Assembly: GCF_025717045.1 (NCBI RefSeq)
Contig: NZ_JAOVZN010000005.1
Coordinates: 124,001-188,000 of the forward strand
Length of the DNA stretch: 64,000 nucleotides
From: Flavobacterium sp. SH_e
GTDB taxonomy: Bacteria; Bacteroidota; Bacteroidia; Flavobacteriales; Flavobacteriaceae
Direction: 5' to 3'
Shown here: positions 44,886 through 53,591 of the stretch, one piece after another
How positions within the stretch are numbered: the first letter of the stretch is position 1
How the letters are laid out: each line of letters starts with the position of its first letter
Notes under the pieces: generated by a model
Databases searched by the model: none
Seen by the model: only the letters and a program-made list of their open reading frames with translations
What the model was told of the DNA's origin: nothing
Position numbers and translations under genes: made by a program

Positions 44886-44917
44886 CAAATATACTAGATA
44901 AAATAATTAAAAAGCAA
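44886..44917 (-). promoter_or_regulatory. Promoter of the his operon leader
   Basis: -7 box TATATTTG (44886-44893), then 21 bp, then TTG at 44915-44917 as a -33 element, all on the minus strand. The 306-bp gap 44679-44984 is occupied by this promoter, the leader peptide and the attenuator. Confidence 0.65.
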
Positions 44918-44984
44918 TTTTTATTTTAACTTAACGGTAGTTTATTGTTAAAAAATGTTTTAGACAGCATTTTAGTTAATGATT

Positions 44985-46391
44985 TTAAAATTGCTTTAAC
45001 GAATTATTATATTCTTCAAAAACCAGTAATACTTTGGTTCCTTTTCCGATTTCACTTTCAATTTTAAATTTAATTTGAAGCAGATCTGTCATTCTTTTTA
45101 CAATAAATAGACCAAGTCCAGTTCCTTTAATTTCAGAATGATTTAACGAATCTGATCTAAAAAACGGATTCAAAATAGACTCTAAATCTTTCTTTGCAAT
45201 TCCAATTCCTTGATCTGAAATATTGCATATGATTTTATCATTTTCTCTCGATAATGAGATTTTAACTTCACTATCAGGCTTTGAATATTTTATGGCATTT
45301 GAAATTATATTTCGAAGAATCGTTACCGCCAAATAATTATCAGAATAAATATAAAACTCTTCCGGAGAATTTAAAATTACGTTTATTTTTTCTGCTTTAA
45401 TTTTCTCTGCATTTAATTTGAGAACATCTAAAATTACTGCATTTAGATAAACATTTTCTTTAAGAATATTCTGTTTCTGATTCTCAAATCTAGCCATCAT
45501 AAGCAGTTGATCTACGAGAGAATTTAGGTGGTCTACTTCATTAATACAATAGTTTATTTTTTCTTCGTATTCCTTACTATCTCTAGGTTTACGGACAAGT
45601 ACTTCAAGTGTTCCTTTAATAACTGTAAGTGGCGTCCTTAACTCATGCGAAGCATCAGAAGTAAACTGTTTTTCACGTTCAATTGCGTCTTCAATTCGGT
45701 TCAATAAATTGTTGATTGTTTTAGAAAGTGTGAACAATTCGTCTCTTGTTTTTGGCAAAGGAATTCTTGCTTTAAGATTGTCTTTTGTAATGATCTTAGA
45801 GGTTTGAATAATATTATTTATCGGTTTAATACTTCGTCCCGCATAAAATCTCGCAAGAAAAAAAAGAATCAATAGAATGATTGGAAAAGTAATCAGTAAA
45901 GTATCCATCAGATTATCCAAAACCTTTGAAGAATCAGACAATGACATGGCAATAATCAAATAACCCACTTTTTTTGATTTTATTTGAAGTGGAACTTGAA
46001 TCTGACGAATTTTACTACCCAATAATTTACTATCAAAAGGATGAAAAAGCACTTTGCTTTCATGAAAAACAAGTTTTTCATTTTTTAAATTCGGCGATTT
46101 TTCAATAATTTTTTTGTTCAAATCCAAAAACTGAACAAAAATAGGGTTTACATCGACTGAATTGTGTTCTCTTTCCTCCCACTCTTCAGCATCCATAAAA
46201 ACTATAGCGCCTTTTTCTATTCTTAATTCTTTAAAATGATCCTGAACTTCGATGTTTAGATTTTCATCGATATGATTGTAAACTGTCAGTTTTACAATAA
46301 AATAAATAGCTGAAAAGACTGCTAAAACCAACAGCCCAGTTCCTACAATATAATTTAATGCTATTCTATTTCTAAAAGATAATGATGTCAT
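44985..46391 (-). CDS. Sensor histidine kinase
   Basis: A 468-residue membrane histidine kinase. TM1 lies near residues 12-35 and TM2 near 165-190, bounding an extracytoplasmic sensor domain of about 130 residues. HAMP follows, then the HisKA motif S-H-E-L-R-T-P-L-T near residue 250, with the phospho-accepting His. The ATPase domain has N box N-I-I-S-N-A-I-K-Y near 360, G1 D-Q-G-I-G-I-A near 393 and G2 K-G-T-G-L-G-L-F near 420. The start at 46391, 4 bp after the response-regulator stop, is preferred over 46418. The stimulus is unknown. Confidence 0.93.
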   Translation of the reverse strand: MTSLSFRNRIALNYIVGTGLLVLAVFSAIYFIVKLTVYNHIDENLNIEVQDHFKELRIEKGAIVFMDAEEWEEREHNSVDVNPIFVQFLDLNKKIIEKSPNLKNEKLVFHESKVLFHPFDSKLLGSKIRQIQVPLQIKSKKVGYLIIAMSLSDSSKVLDNLMDTLLITFPIILLILFFLARFYAGRSIKPINNIIQTSKIITKDNLKARIPLPKTRDELFTLSKTINNLLNRIEDAIEREKQFTSDASHELRTPLTVIKGTLEVLVRKPRDSKEYEEKINYCINEVDHLNSLVDQLLMMARFENQKQNILKENVYLNAVILDVLKLNAEKIKAEKINVILNSPEEFYIYSDNYLAVTILRNIISNAIKYSKPDSEVKISLSRENDKIICNISDQGIGIAKKDLESILNPFFRSDSLNHSEIKGTGLGLFIVKRMTDLLQIKFKIESEIGKGTKVLLVFEEYNNSLKQF

Positions 46392-46395
46392 TTTA

Positions 46396-47058
46396 TTAAT
46401 CATTGGCGATATATCCAATGCCGCGGATGGTTTTTATGTAATCTTCTTCAATTTTTAGGTTTAGTTTTTTACGAATTGCATTCATAAAAACATCTATAAC
46501 ACCTGTATCATATTCAAAATTGATTTCCCAGACATCTCTCAAAATCTGATTTCTAGTACAAACTTTTCCTTTATTCTGAATCAAATAAGCTAATAACTCA
46601 AACTCTCGCTGCGTTAACGAAATTTCCTCCATACCTTTTAAAACAATATGCTTAGACAAATCCATTGTTATGTTTCCAAGCGTCAAACTCTCTGTTTGCT
46701 TCTTATTTCTAAAGTGCACCTTAATACGCTCAACCAATTCTTCAAAACTGAAAGGCTTTTTGATATAATCGTTTGCGCCAGCTTTCAGACCTTCTATAGT
46801 TTCTTGAACGGTATCTTTTGCTGTCAAAAAAATGATGGGAGTATCTTGATCTTTAATTCTAATGGCTTTACACAAATCAAGTCCGTTGATTTTTGGCAGC
46901 ATCCAATCTAAAAGAATCAAGTCGAATTTCTGCTCTTGAACCAACTCAAAGCCTTTAGAACCATCAGCTGCAGTTGTTATTTGATAACCTTCTTCCTGTA
47001 AACCTTGTTTTAGAAATTGGACAATTCCTATTTCGTCTTCTACTATTAAAATATGCAT
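46396..47058 (-). CDS. OmpR/PhoB-family response regulator
   Basis: A 220-residue regulator. The receiver (about 1-118) has E-D-E near residue 7, phospho-acceptor D in L-L-D-W-M-L-P near residue 51, T near 79 (F-L-T-A-K) and the conserved Lys in Y-I-K-K-P-F near 101. The winged-helix DNA-binding domain (about 125-220) has L-T-Q-R-E-F-E-L-L near 149 and I-R-K-K-L near 192, ending R-G-I-G-Y. Phosphorylated by the adjacent kinase. The 11-bp-phased TTAA array at 47164-47223, upstream of both this gene and the sulfatase gene, is its likely binding region. Confidence 0.95.
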   Translation of the reverse strand: MHILIVEDEIGIVQFLKQGLQEEGYQITTAADGSKGFELVQEQKFDLILLDWMLPKINGLDLCKAIRIKDQDTPIIFLTAKDTVQETIEGLKAGANDYIKKPFSFEELVERIKVHFRNKKQTESLTLGNITMDLSKHIVLKGMEEISLTQREFELLAYLIQNKGKVCTRNQILRDVWEINFEYDTGVIDVFMNAIRKKLNLKIEEDYIKTIRGIGYIAND

Positions 47059-47098
47059 TTATCGTATTTAATTAAGATTCGCATTCGATTTTACAATT

Positions 47099-47106
47099 CA
47101 AAGATA
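47099..47106 (-). promoter_or_regulatory. -7 box of the response-regulator gene
   Basis: TATCTTTG on the minus strand, matching TAnnTTTG, 40 bp before the ATG. Confidence 0.45.
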
Positions 47107-47163
47107 GAGAATTTCACTCTCAGAAATAAGCCTAATTATCAAGAAATGAAGAGAACCAGCATC

Positions 47164-47223
47164 TTAAGCAAACTTTAAGTTAACGTTAAGTAAGGTAAAA
47201 GTTGAACTTAATCTGGCGTTAAT
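47164..47223. promoter_or_regulatory. 11-bp-phased TTAA array, candidate response-regulator operator
   Basis: TTAAG at 47164, 47175 and 47186, AAAAG at 47197, TTAAT at 47208 and 47219: six sites at exactly 11-bp intervals. Direct repeats at 11 bp are the usual binding pattern of PhoB/OmpR-type regulators, which is the family encoded by the divergent gene. The array ends 10 bp before the sulfatase -7 box. Confidence 0.65.
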
Positions 47224-47233
47224 CATTCGAAAG

Positions 47234-47241
47234 TAATTTTG
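47234..47241 (+). promoter_or_regulatory. -7 box of the sulfatase gene
   Basis: TAATTTTG matches TAnnTTTG, 16 bp before the ATG at 47258. Adjacent to the phased TTAA array, which could replace the -33 element. Confidence 0.5.
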
Positions 47242-47257
47242 TATAAAAATAAAACTT

Positions 47258-49396
47258 ATGGATTTTTATAAAAAACTTTCACCTTTTTACACTCTTACAA
47301 TATTCTATTTTATTGTGAGTTTCATACTTAGAATAGTTTTACTGTTTCATCCAATTACACAAAGTTCGTTTACATTTGCTGAAAGCTTGAAAATCTTTTC
47401 ATTAGGTTTAGCATCTGACTTTTTTGTCTTTGTTTTAGCTTCAGTTTTTTTGTGGCTTTATCTTATTTTTATTTCAAATTCTAAATACAACAAACCTTAC
47501 GGATACATTATTTTGGGAGGTTTCGTCGCGCTTTTAATTTATACAGCTTCTGGAAAAAGTGTTTTTGATGAATATGGTGGCGCTTTACCAAGAATTGTTA
47601 TGATTTTTGTTGCTATAAAAACACTTTTATTTTCCCTTTTTCTTTTCTTGCCAAGGCATCGAGATAAAATCAGATTTTGGCTTTTTGCCTTTGTGATTTT
47701 TTTATACGTTTTATTAATTCTTCAAAATGGAATAAGTGAATTTTTCTTCTGGAATGAATTTGGTGTAAAATACAATTTTATTGCTGTCAACTATTTGATT
47801 TACACTAACGAAGTAATTGGAAATATTATGCAGTCTTATCCGGTAGTCCCTATTTTCTCTGCCTTGTTTATTATAACTGGAATTATTACGTTTCTCATTA
47901 TAAAAAAATCAAGAAACTATATTGACGAGATTCCTAGTTTCAATGAAAAATTAAAAATTACAGCTATTTACACCGTTTTATTTGTTTTTTCTTTATTGGC
48001 TGTTCCGAGTTTAGCAAAAACGGAAAACTCTAAAAATGTATTTGTAAATGAATTACAGTCTAATGGTATTTACAAGTTCTATTTGGCTTTTCAGAATAAC
48101 AAATTAGATTATTTTAAATTCTACAAAACCATTCCAAACGAAAAAGCCTTTGCAATATTAAAACAAGAAATACCTACTATTTCAGGAAAAAGCACTTTGC
48201 GTGAAATAAAAGAAGATTCGCTGGAACAACACAAAAATGTGGTTTTAATTACAATTGAAAGCTTAAGTGCTGATTTCATGAAAATGTACGGAAACGAACA
48301 AAATATTACACCTTTTTTAGATAGTCTTGCACAAAAAAGCTTACTCTTTACAAATGTATATGCGGCTGGAAACAGAACTGTGCGTGGTCTAGAAGCAGTT
48401 ACTTTGTGCCTTCCCCCAACTGCTGGAGAAAGTGTTGTAAAAAGAGAAGATAACAAAAATAAATTTTCGACTGGATCTGTTTTTCTTCAAAAAGGTTACA
48501 ATGTAAAATTCATGTATGGGGGTGATGCTTTTTTTGATAACATGCAAGATTTTTATTCTGGAAATGGATATCAAATTATTGATAAATCAAGCTTTGCTGA
48601 AAACGAAGTGACTTTTTCTAATGTATGGGGAGTGTGTGACGAAGATATGTACAATAAAGCGATCAAAATCATGAATCTTGAGGCAAATCAAAACAAGCCT
48701 TTCTTCAACCATATTATGACCGTGAGTAATCACAGACCTTTTACATATCCGAATAATAAAATTGATATTCCTGGAAATATCAAATCTCGCGACGGAGGTG
48801 TAAAATATACCGATTACGCTTTAAGCCAATTCTTTAAGCAAGCTAAAAAACAGCCTTGGTTCAAGAATACAGTTTTTGTAATTATTGCGGATCATTGCGC
48901 TTCGAGCGCGGGAAAAACTGAGCTTCCTGTAGATAAATATAGAATTCCAGCTCTAATTTATATTCCAAATGCGAAGCCTGAAAAATTTAATAAATTGATG
49001 TCTCAAATTGACGTTATGCCAACATTATTTGGATTACTTAATTTTGATTACGAAAGTAAATTCTTTGGCCGTGATGTTTTCAAACCAGATTACCAGCCTA
49101 GAGCTTTTATTGCAACTTATCAGGATTTAGGTTTAATAAAAGATAATGTTTTAACGATTCTTTCTCCAAAACAGCAAATCAAGCAGTTTCAATTAAAACT
49201 TAATGAGAAAGCTGGAATTTCTCCTGAATTTCAAATACATTATGATGAAATTCCGCTGAAAGCTGAAAACAAAAATTTAGCCAATGAAACCATTTCATAC
49301 TATCAGTCAGCTTCTTATGTATTGAAAGAAAAAGAATATCAGTTTAAAGATTTAGCAGCTAAGAATAAAAAACTATATGCCAATGTTCATAATTAA
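47258..49396 (+). CDS. LTA synthase-family membrane sulfatase
   Basis: A 712-residue protein with five or more N-terminal transmembrane helices (about 10-30, 45-72, 80-97, 115-130, 140-160, and another near 200-220), then an extracytoplasmic sulfatase/phosphodiesterase fold. I-E-S-L-S-A-D near residue 334, N-R-T-V-R-G-L-E-A near residue 371 (the Thr nucleophile position), H-I-M-T-V-S-N-H near 489 and I-A-D-H-C-A near residue 545 are the metal-site motifs of the LtaS family. It probably transfers phosphoglycerol or phosphoethanolamine to envelope components. It is divergent from the two-component genes and is a strong candidate target. Confidence 0.9.
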   Translation: MDFYKKLSPFYTLTIFYFIVSFILRIVLLFHPITQSSFTFAESLKIFSLGLASDFFVFVLASVFLWLYLIFISNSKYNKPYGYIILGGFVALLIYTASGKSVFDEYGGALPRIVMIFVAIKTLLFSLFLFLPRHRDKIRFWLFAFVIFLYVLLILQNGISEFFFWNEFGVKYNFIAVNYLIYTNEVIGNIMQSYPVVPIFSALFIITGIITFLIIKKSRNYIDEIPSFNEKLKITAIYTVLFVFSLLAVPSLAKTENSKNVFVNELQSNGIYKFYLAFQNNKLDYFKFYKTIPNEKAFAILKQEIPTISGKSTLREIKEDSLEQHKNVVLITIESLSADFMKMYGNEQNITPFLDSLAQKSLLFTNVYAAGNRTVRGLEAVTLCLPPTAGESVVKREDNKNKFSTGSVFLQKGYNVKFMYGGDAFFDNMQDFYSGNGYQIIDKSSFAENEVTFSNVWGVCDEDMYNKAIKIMNLEANQNKPFFNHIMTVSNHRPFTYPNNKIDIPGNIKSRDGGVKYTDYALSQFFKQAKKQPWFKNTVFVIIADHCASSAGKTELPVDKYRIPALIYIPNAKPEKFNKLMSQIDVMPTLFGLLNFDYESKFFGRDVFKPDYQPRAFIATYQDLGLIKDNVLTILSPKQQIKQFQLKLNEKAGISPEFQIHYDEIPLKAENKNLANETISYYQSASYVLKEKEYQFKDLAAKNKKLYANVHN

Positions 49397-49411
49397 TTGA
49401 TTACAATCATT

Positions 49412-49449
49412 AAAAAAGCCTCAAATCTTTACGATTTGAGGCTTTTTCT
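49412..49449 (+). terminator. Rho-independent terminator after the sulfatase gene
   Basis: aaaaaagcctcaaat / atttgaggcttttt hairpin, with T-run on the plus strand. Confidence 0.85.
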
Positions 49450-49504
49450 AAGATTTCAAAAACTAATTTGAAACATTAAACTTATGCAAACTTGAAACGA
49501 ATTT

Positions 49505-50503
49505 TTAGTCGTTTTGATTTTTCATTCCAAATAAATCTCCTCTTTGAAACAATTTTAAATCGTCTTGTAAAAATTGATAGTTTCTTTGAGTTACTGCCGG
49601 CGCATCTAAATCGCTCAAGTCTGGCTTTCCAGCGTTTATCCAGGCAGTATACCAAAAACTTGCAGTAGCTGCAATCGCCTTTCTCATTTGGCTTTCAACC
49701 ATTCCGTTTAATTGTTCGTGCAGTTTTTTAGCATATTCCTCAGAGAAAACAGCTGTGTTGTATCTAGTTTTCAATACATTCCCTTCTGCATCCATTTTAA
49801 ATACTTTGTCTTGCGGAGTTGCAGTTCTCAATTTTTTATCAATATCCAATAAGGGTTGCGCTAAACTGTGAGTATCATTGATCAAGTCCCAAATTGCTTT
49901 ATGAACGTCCGGATAATACTGCGCCTCAGGAACGTTTAATTTGTAATTTTTAACAAATAATTCAGGTAATCTGCTTTCCCAAAGAGAGTGAATTCCTTTT
50001 TGATCAGTCAATTGTCCATCATGATTTGCAGAAGTGTGCAATGGCATGTGTGCATCACCAACATAATGTCCTAAATCTGCAGAAAGAAATAAGATTTCGG
50101 CTTTATTTTTTTCTTTAAAAGCTTTAGTCAATTTTGCCATCATTTCTTCAAGGTACCAAGGCAAAATTCCATTATCACTTAAGAATTTAGCATCGTATTT
50201 TTGTTTTGCCTCTTCTAAAGTTTTGGGATAAGTATCAGCTGCTCCAAAGTTTTCCATATCAAAATAATGTCTAGGGCCTTCTTCTTTATAATTTAAAGCA
50301 TACTTACGGATATCTGGAACCGAAGCTTCTTGGGTAATAAAATCAATGTGATTATAAAAAAATACCTGTAATTGTTTTGGTAAAGCCATCACAGCAGCTT
50401 TGTTAATACGTTCATGGCCTACATTTCCCCATGATAGCATAATAAAGCCAATAATTAATGCACCGAAAGCGATTAATTTTGGTCTCATTTGGATTTTTTT
50501 CAT
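49505..50503 (-). CDS. Exported zinc-dependent nuclease/phospholipase C (S1/P1-type)
   Basis: A 332-residue exported protein. The start at 50503 is chosen to give a usual signal peptide, followed by W-G-N-V-G-H-E-R-I near residue 26, whose N-terminal Trp and His are the zinc ligands of the S1/P1 nuclease and zinc phospholipase C fold. P-D-I-R near residue 63, P-R-H-Y-F-D near 77, L-G-H-Y-V-G-D-A-H-M-P-L-H near residue 142 and G-I-H-S-L-W-E near 167 supply the remaining His/Asp/Glu ligands. I cannot choose between nucleic acid and phospholipid substrates. Its own promoter is at 50525-50555. Confidence 0.88.
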   Translation of the reverse strand: MKKIQMRPKLIAFGALIIGFIMLSWGNVGHERINKAAVMALPKQLQVFFYNHIDFITQEASVPDIRKYALNYKEEGPRHYFDMENFGAADTYPKTLEEAKQKYDAKFLSDNGILPWYLEEMMAKLTKAFKEKNKAEILFLSADLGHYVGDAHMPLHTSANHDGQLTDQKGIHSLWESRLPELFVKNYKLNVPEAQYYPDVHKAIWDLINDTHSLAQPLLDIDKKLRTATPQDKVFKMDAEGNVLKTRYNTAVFSEEYAKKLHEQLNGMVESQMRKAIAATASFWYTAWINAGKPDLSDLDAPAVTQRNYQFLQDDLKLFQRGDLFGMKNQND

Positions 50504-50524
50504 TTGTTTTTTTATTAGAGGGAG

Positions 50525-50555
50525 CAAATTTAGCTTTAATTAAAGAATACGCAAA
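50525..50555 (-). promoter_or_regulatory. Promoter of the S1/P1-type gene
   Basis: On the minus strand TTTG (50552-50555), a 19-bp spacer and TAAATTTG (50525-50532): a full match to the Bacteroidetes consensus, 21 bp before the ATG. Confidence 0.75.
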
Positions 50556-50645
50556 AAATACTCGAGTAAGATTATACTATTTTAACTTTTTTAGATTTAT
50601 TGCCCTAAAAGCGACAGAATTACATATTAACAATAATTTTCTTTG

Positions 50646-50653
50646 TATGTTTG
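50646..50653 (+). promoter_or_regulatory. -7 box for the 316-residue secreted protein gene
   Basis: TATGTTTG matches TAnnTTTG, 20 bp before the ATG at 50674. Confidence 0.5.
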
Positions 50654-50673
50654 TTTGGTATTAAATCTTAAAT

Positions 50674-51624
50674 ATGCGCCAGAGTTTTCTTATTGTAGCC
50701 ACTTTTTTATCAAGCATTTGTTTTGCACAAGAAACCGAATTAAAACCAAGTAATGTAAACGACACAGTTTTAAATCAAAAAAGAACTTTAAAAATAACTG
50801 ATCCTTTTAAAGCAAAAAAAGTGATGTGGGAGCTATTTCCTGGTACAGAATATGGAAAACGTGATGGCAGTGGTTTTATAAGCTGGATTTGTAAAACCTG
50901 TACTCCAACTGGATATACCGATGTAAACGGTGTCGAAGGCGATCAATTATTTCCCTACACCGAAGGCGTTGCAACAAGACTTCTTGCCAATATTGATTAT
51001 TCAGATTCAAAAGGAAATCAATTTAAAATACTGGCTTTCAACCATTCTGTTCATGATGAAGACGGATTGCAGACAGGACGTTTTTCTGGCGGTTTATTAG
51101 GTTTGGCAAAATTTGCAAAAAATAATAATGTTTGGGAAATGCGATCATTTCAACCTGCTGTTGCTGCATTTGGAGCTTTTGCACAATGCCCAACTCCTAA
51201 ATTGGTCGAAATTGGAGAAGATCAGTTTGCTTTTACACTGCTTCATGTCAATGGTGGTGCGGGAGGTCCTTTCGAAGGCTGGCTTTATTTAGTAGCTGGT
51301 TTTGGTGGCAAATATCAACCTATTCTTGAAGTTGACAATTATCAGCTTACAAATGTTCAAAGCATTAAATGGACTGGTTCTTATACAGTTGTGAATGATA
51401 ACATTAAAAAGCATTTTAGAGATATTATCGTTAAAACAACGGGATCTTTTAATAAAGCATTAAAGGCGCAAGATGAATTTGAAACCAATGTTCCGGAAGA
51501 AATTGCGACAATGGCCAAAACAAAAAAATCATTTAATTTTGAGATTGAAAGACGCTATTCATTCAAAGGAAAATTGTATAAAATGATTGATAAACCAATG
51601 GTGAAATTTTCAAACGTAAAATAG
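50674..51624 (+). CDS. Secreted hypothetical protein
   Basis: A 316-residue exported protein with a signal peptide of 18 residues ending I-C-F-A-Q. I do not recognise a domain. Near residue 72 it has W-I-C-K-T-C-T-P-T-G-Y-T-D-V, a Cys-x-x-Cys pair, and there are many glycine/aromatic segments (H-V-N-G-G-A-G-G-P-F-E-G-W-L-Y near residue 190) suggesting a beta-rich fold. It is divergent from the S1/P1 gene and convergent with YeiH, ending 2 bp from its stop codon. Confidence 0.65.
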   Translation: MRQSFLIVATFLSSICFAQETELKPSNVNDTVLNQKRTLKITDPFKAKKVMWELFPGTEYGKRDGSGFISWICKTCTPTGYTDVNGVEGDQLFPYTEGVATRLLANIDYSDSKGNQFKILAFNHSVHDEDGLQTGRFSGGLLGLAKFAKNNNVWEMRSFQPAVAAFGAFAQCPTPKLVEIGEDQFAFTLLHVNGGAGGPFEGWLYLVAGFGGKYQPILEVDNYQLTNVQSIKWTGSYTVVNDNIKKHFRDIIVKTTGSFNKALKAQDEFETNVPEEIATMAKTKKSFNFEIERRYSFKGKLYKMIDKPMVKFSNVK

Positions 51625-51626
51625 AT

Positions 51627-52604
51627 TTAACTTAAATAAAGGATTGATACTAAAGCCAAAACTGCGATAAAAATCCAAAGAAAAATTCCCTGAAACAAAG
51701 GCTTTACTCCTACCGTTTTTAAAGTCGCAAAATTTAACGTTGCCCCAATTAAAAACAAAGTGATGGTTAAACCGATTTTTGCAATTCCAACAATGTGCGC
51801 TGTAAAAATTGCTGTTGATGAAAAATAAGTATTTATAAGCATTGCAACAATAAACAAACCAATAAAATAAGGAATTTTAATCTTTGTCCCGACGCTTCGG
51901 GATTGTCTTTTAAAGAAAAAAGCAGTCAAGATCGAAATAGGAATAATCCATAAAGCTCTTGCTAATTTTACAGTTGTAGCAACTTGTAGTGCTTCTGCAC
52001 CATATTTGTTTGCTGCGCCAACAACTGAACTTGTGTCATGAATCGCGATTGCACACCAAAGGCCAAAATCTTTTTGAGATAAATCCAATTGATGTCCGAT
52101 AAACGGAAAAACAAATAAGGCAATTGAATTTAATATAAAAATAACCCCTAAAGCAATTGAAGTCTGATTTTCATTTGACTTGATAACTGGCGAAATAGCT
52201 GCGATCGCACTTCCTCCGCAAATAGCTGTTCCACAAGAAATTAGATGAGACGTTTTTCTTTCTGTTTTAAGCCATTTCCCCAACAAAAATCCGAAAATTA
52301 AAGTAGTGAATATTGAAAAAACAGTTAGCAAAAAACCTTCTTTCCCTGCTGAAACTGCACTAGTAGCGTTCATTCCGAATCCTAAACCAACAACCGAAAA
52401 CTGCAATAAAAATGTAATGGCTTTATGATTGAATTCCAAAAATGGATTTCCGAAAAGATTCACAATTAAAACTCCTAATAAAAGCGCAATTGGTGGAGAA
52501 ATAATCGAAAATAAGCACAAAAGAATCACTGCAAGAAAAAGTACTTGCTGTAAGGATTGATTGATTTCAAATAATTGTGCTGTTGTTTCTTGTTTTGTTT
52601 TCAA
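51627..52604 (-). CDS. YeiH-family putative sulfate exporter
   Basis: A 325-residue inner-membrane protein with about ten hydrophobic helices. Diagnostic stretches are G-L-G-F-G-M-N near residue 72, C-G-T-A-I-C-G-G-S-A-I-A-A near residue 127, W-C-A-I-A-I-H-D-T-S-S-V-V-G-A near residue 182, and K-L-A-R-A-L-W-I near 208. This is the UPF0324/YeiH group; transport of sulfate or sulfonate-derived anions is suggested for some members but not proven. It lies 75 bp downstream of a LysR regulator gene on the same strand, the usual partner of yeiH. Confidence 0.9.
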   Translation of the reverse strand: MKTKQETTAQLFEINQSLQQVLFLAVILLCLFSIISPPIALLLGVLIVNLFGNPFLEFNHKAITFLLQFSVVGLGFGMNATSAVSAGKEGFLLTVFSIFTTLIFGFLLGKWLKTERKTSHLISCGTAICGGSAIAAISPVIKSNENQTSIALGVIFILNSIALFVFPFIGHQLDLSQKDFGLWCAIAIHDTSSVVGAANKYGAEALQVATTVKLARALWIIPISILTAFFFKRQSRSVGTKIKIPYFIGLFIVAMLINTYFSSTAIFTAHIVGIAKIGLTITLFLIGATLNFATLKTVGVKPLFQGIFLWIFIAVLALVSILYLS

Positions 52605-52679
52605 AATTATGACAATTGATATTTACTTTGCAAAGTTCTATTGTTTCTATCTAAATTGCCAATCGTAAATTGCAATCGA

Positions 52680-53576
52680 CTATAACTTCAAGTTATAATG
52701 ATTACCTAGATTTTGAATGAATAACTCAGATAAAGAATCTGATTTTCCTTGTAAGGTTATAATGTAAAAATATCTTTCTATAGATAACTTCTCTACATCT
52801 AAAACAATCAATTCATTGTTTTTCAATTCTTTATTTACCGCATGAATAGACATAAAAGCAAAGCAATCTGAGTTCAGCAAATATGATTTTATACTTTCAG
52901 TACTTCCTAACTGCATTTCGATTTGTAGATCGTTAAATTTTAAACCCGCTTTTTTCAAAGCAAATTCTATAACTTCAAGTGTTCCAGATCCGCGTTCACG
53001 CGTTATGAATTTCATTGATTTTAAATCATTTAATGAAATTTCATTTTGTTTTACGAAAGGATTGTTACTGTTGCAAACCAAAACCAATTCATCTTTTAAA
53101 AACGGAATGTATTTTATAGATTGATTTTTAGATTGTCCTTCAACAATCCCGATTTCGATTTCTTTATTGATTAACGCATTTTCGATTTGTTCTGTGTTTC
53201 CATTCAGCAAATTGACTTTTATGTCTTTTTGCTTCTGATGAAAACTAGCCAAAACTGGAGAAATAATATATTGCGAAATAGTTGTACTTGCTCCTAACCT
53301 AAGCAAACCTTGACGTTCATTATTAAACGAACTCATTTCAAAGTCTATTTCTCGGTAAATATCAAAAATACTTTTAGTATATTTAAGAAGAATTTTTCCT
53401 GCTGGGGTTAAAGCAATTTTAGAACCGTTACGTTCAAAGAGCTTGTTCTTATAGGTTTCTTCTAACTCTTGAATGTGTTTAGAAACTGCAGGCTGAGTAA
53501 TATACAATTCTGTTGCCGCTTTAGTAAAATTAAGGCGGAGTGCAACGGTGTAAAAAACTTTTAGCCTGAAATCCAT
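52680..53576 (-). CDS. LysR-family regulator
   Basis: A 298-residue LysR-type regulator. N-terminal helix-turn-helix at about 1-60 includes L-R-L-N-F-T-K-A-A-T-E-L-Y-I-T-Q-P-A-V-S-K-H-I near residues 13-35 (given here with spacing, as the recognised LysR signature), then the linker helix and a periplasmic-binding-type effector domain from about residue 90 to the end. Its closest context is the YeiE/CysB-like group that controls yeiH. Effector unknown. It is on the same strand as YeiH rather than divergent, so autoregulation of a shared transcript is possible. Confidence 0.92.
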   Translation of the reverse strand: MDFRLKVFYTVALRLNFTKAATELYITQPAVSKHIQELEETYKNKLFERNGSKIALTPAGKILLKYTKSIFDIYREIDFEMSSFNNERQGLLRLGASTTISQYIISPVLASFHQKQKDIKVNLLNGNTEQIENALINKEIEIGIVEGQSKNQSIKYIPFLKDELVLVCNSNNPFVKQNEISLNDLKSMKFITRERGSGTLEVIEFALKKAGLKFNDLQIEMQLGSTESIKSYLLNSDCFAFMSIHAVNKELKNNELIVLDVEKLSIERYFYIITLQGKSDSLSELFIQNLGNHYNLKL

Positions 53577-53591
53577 ATTTATTACTGAAAA

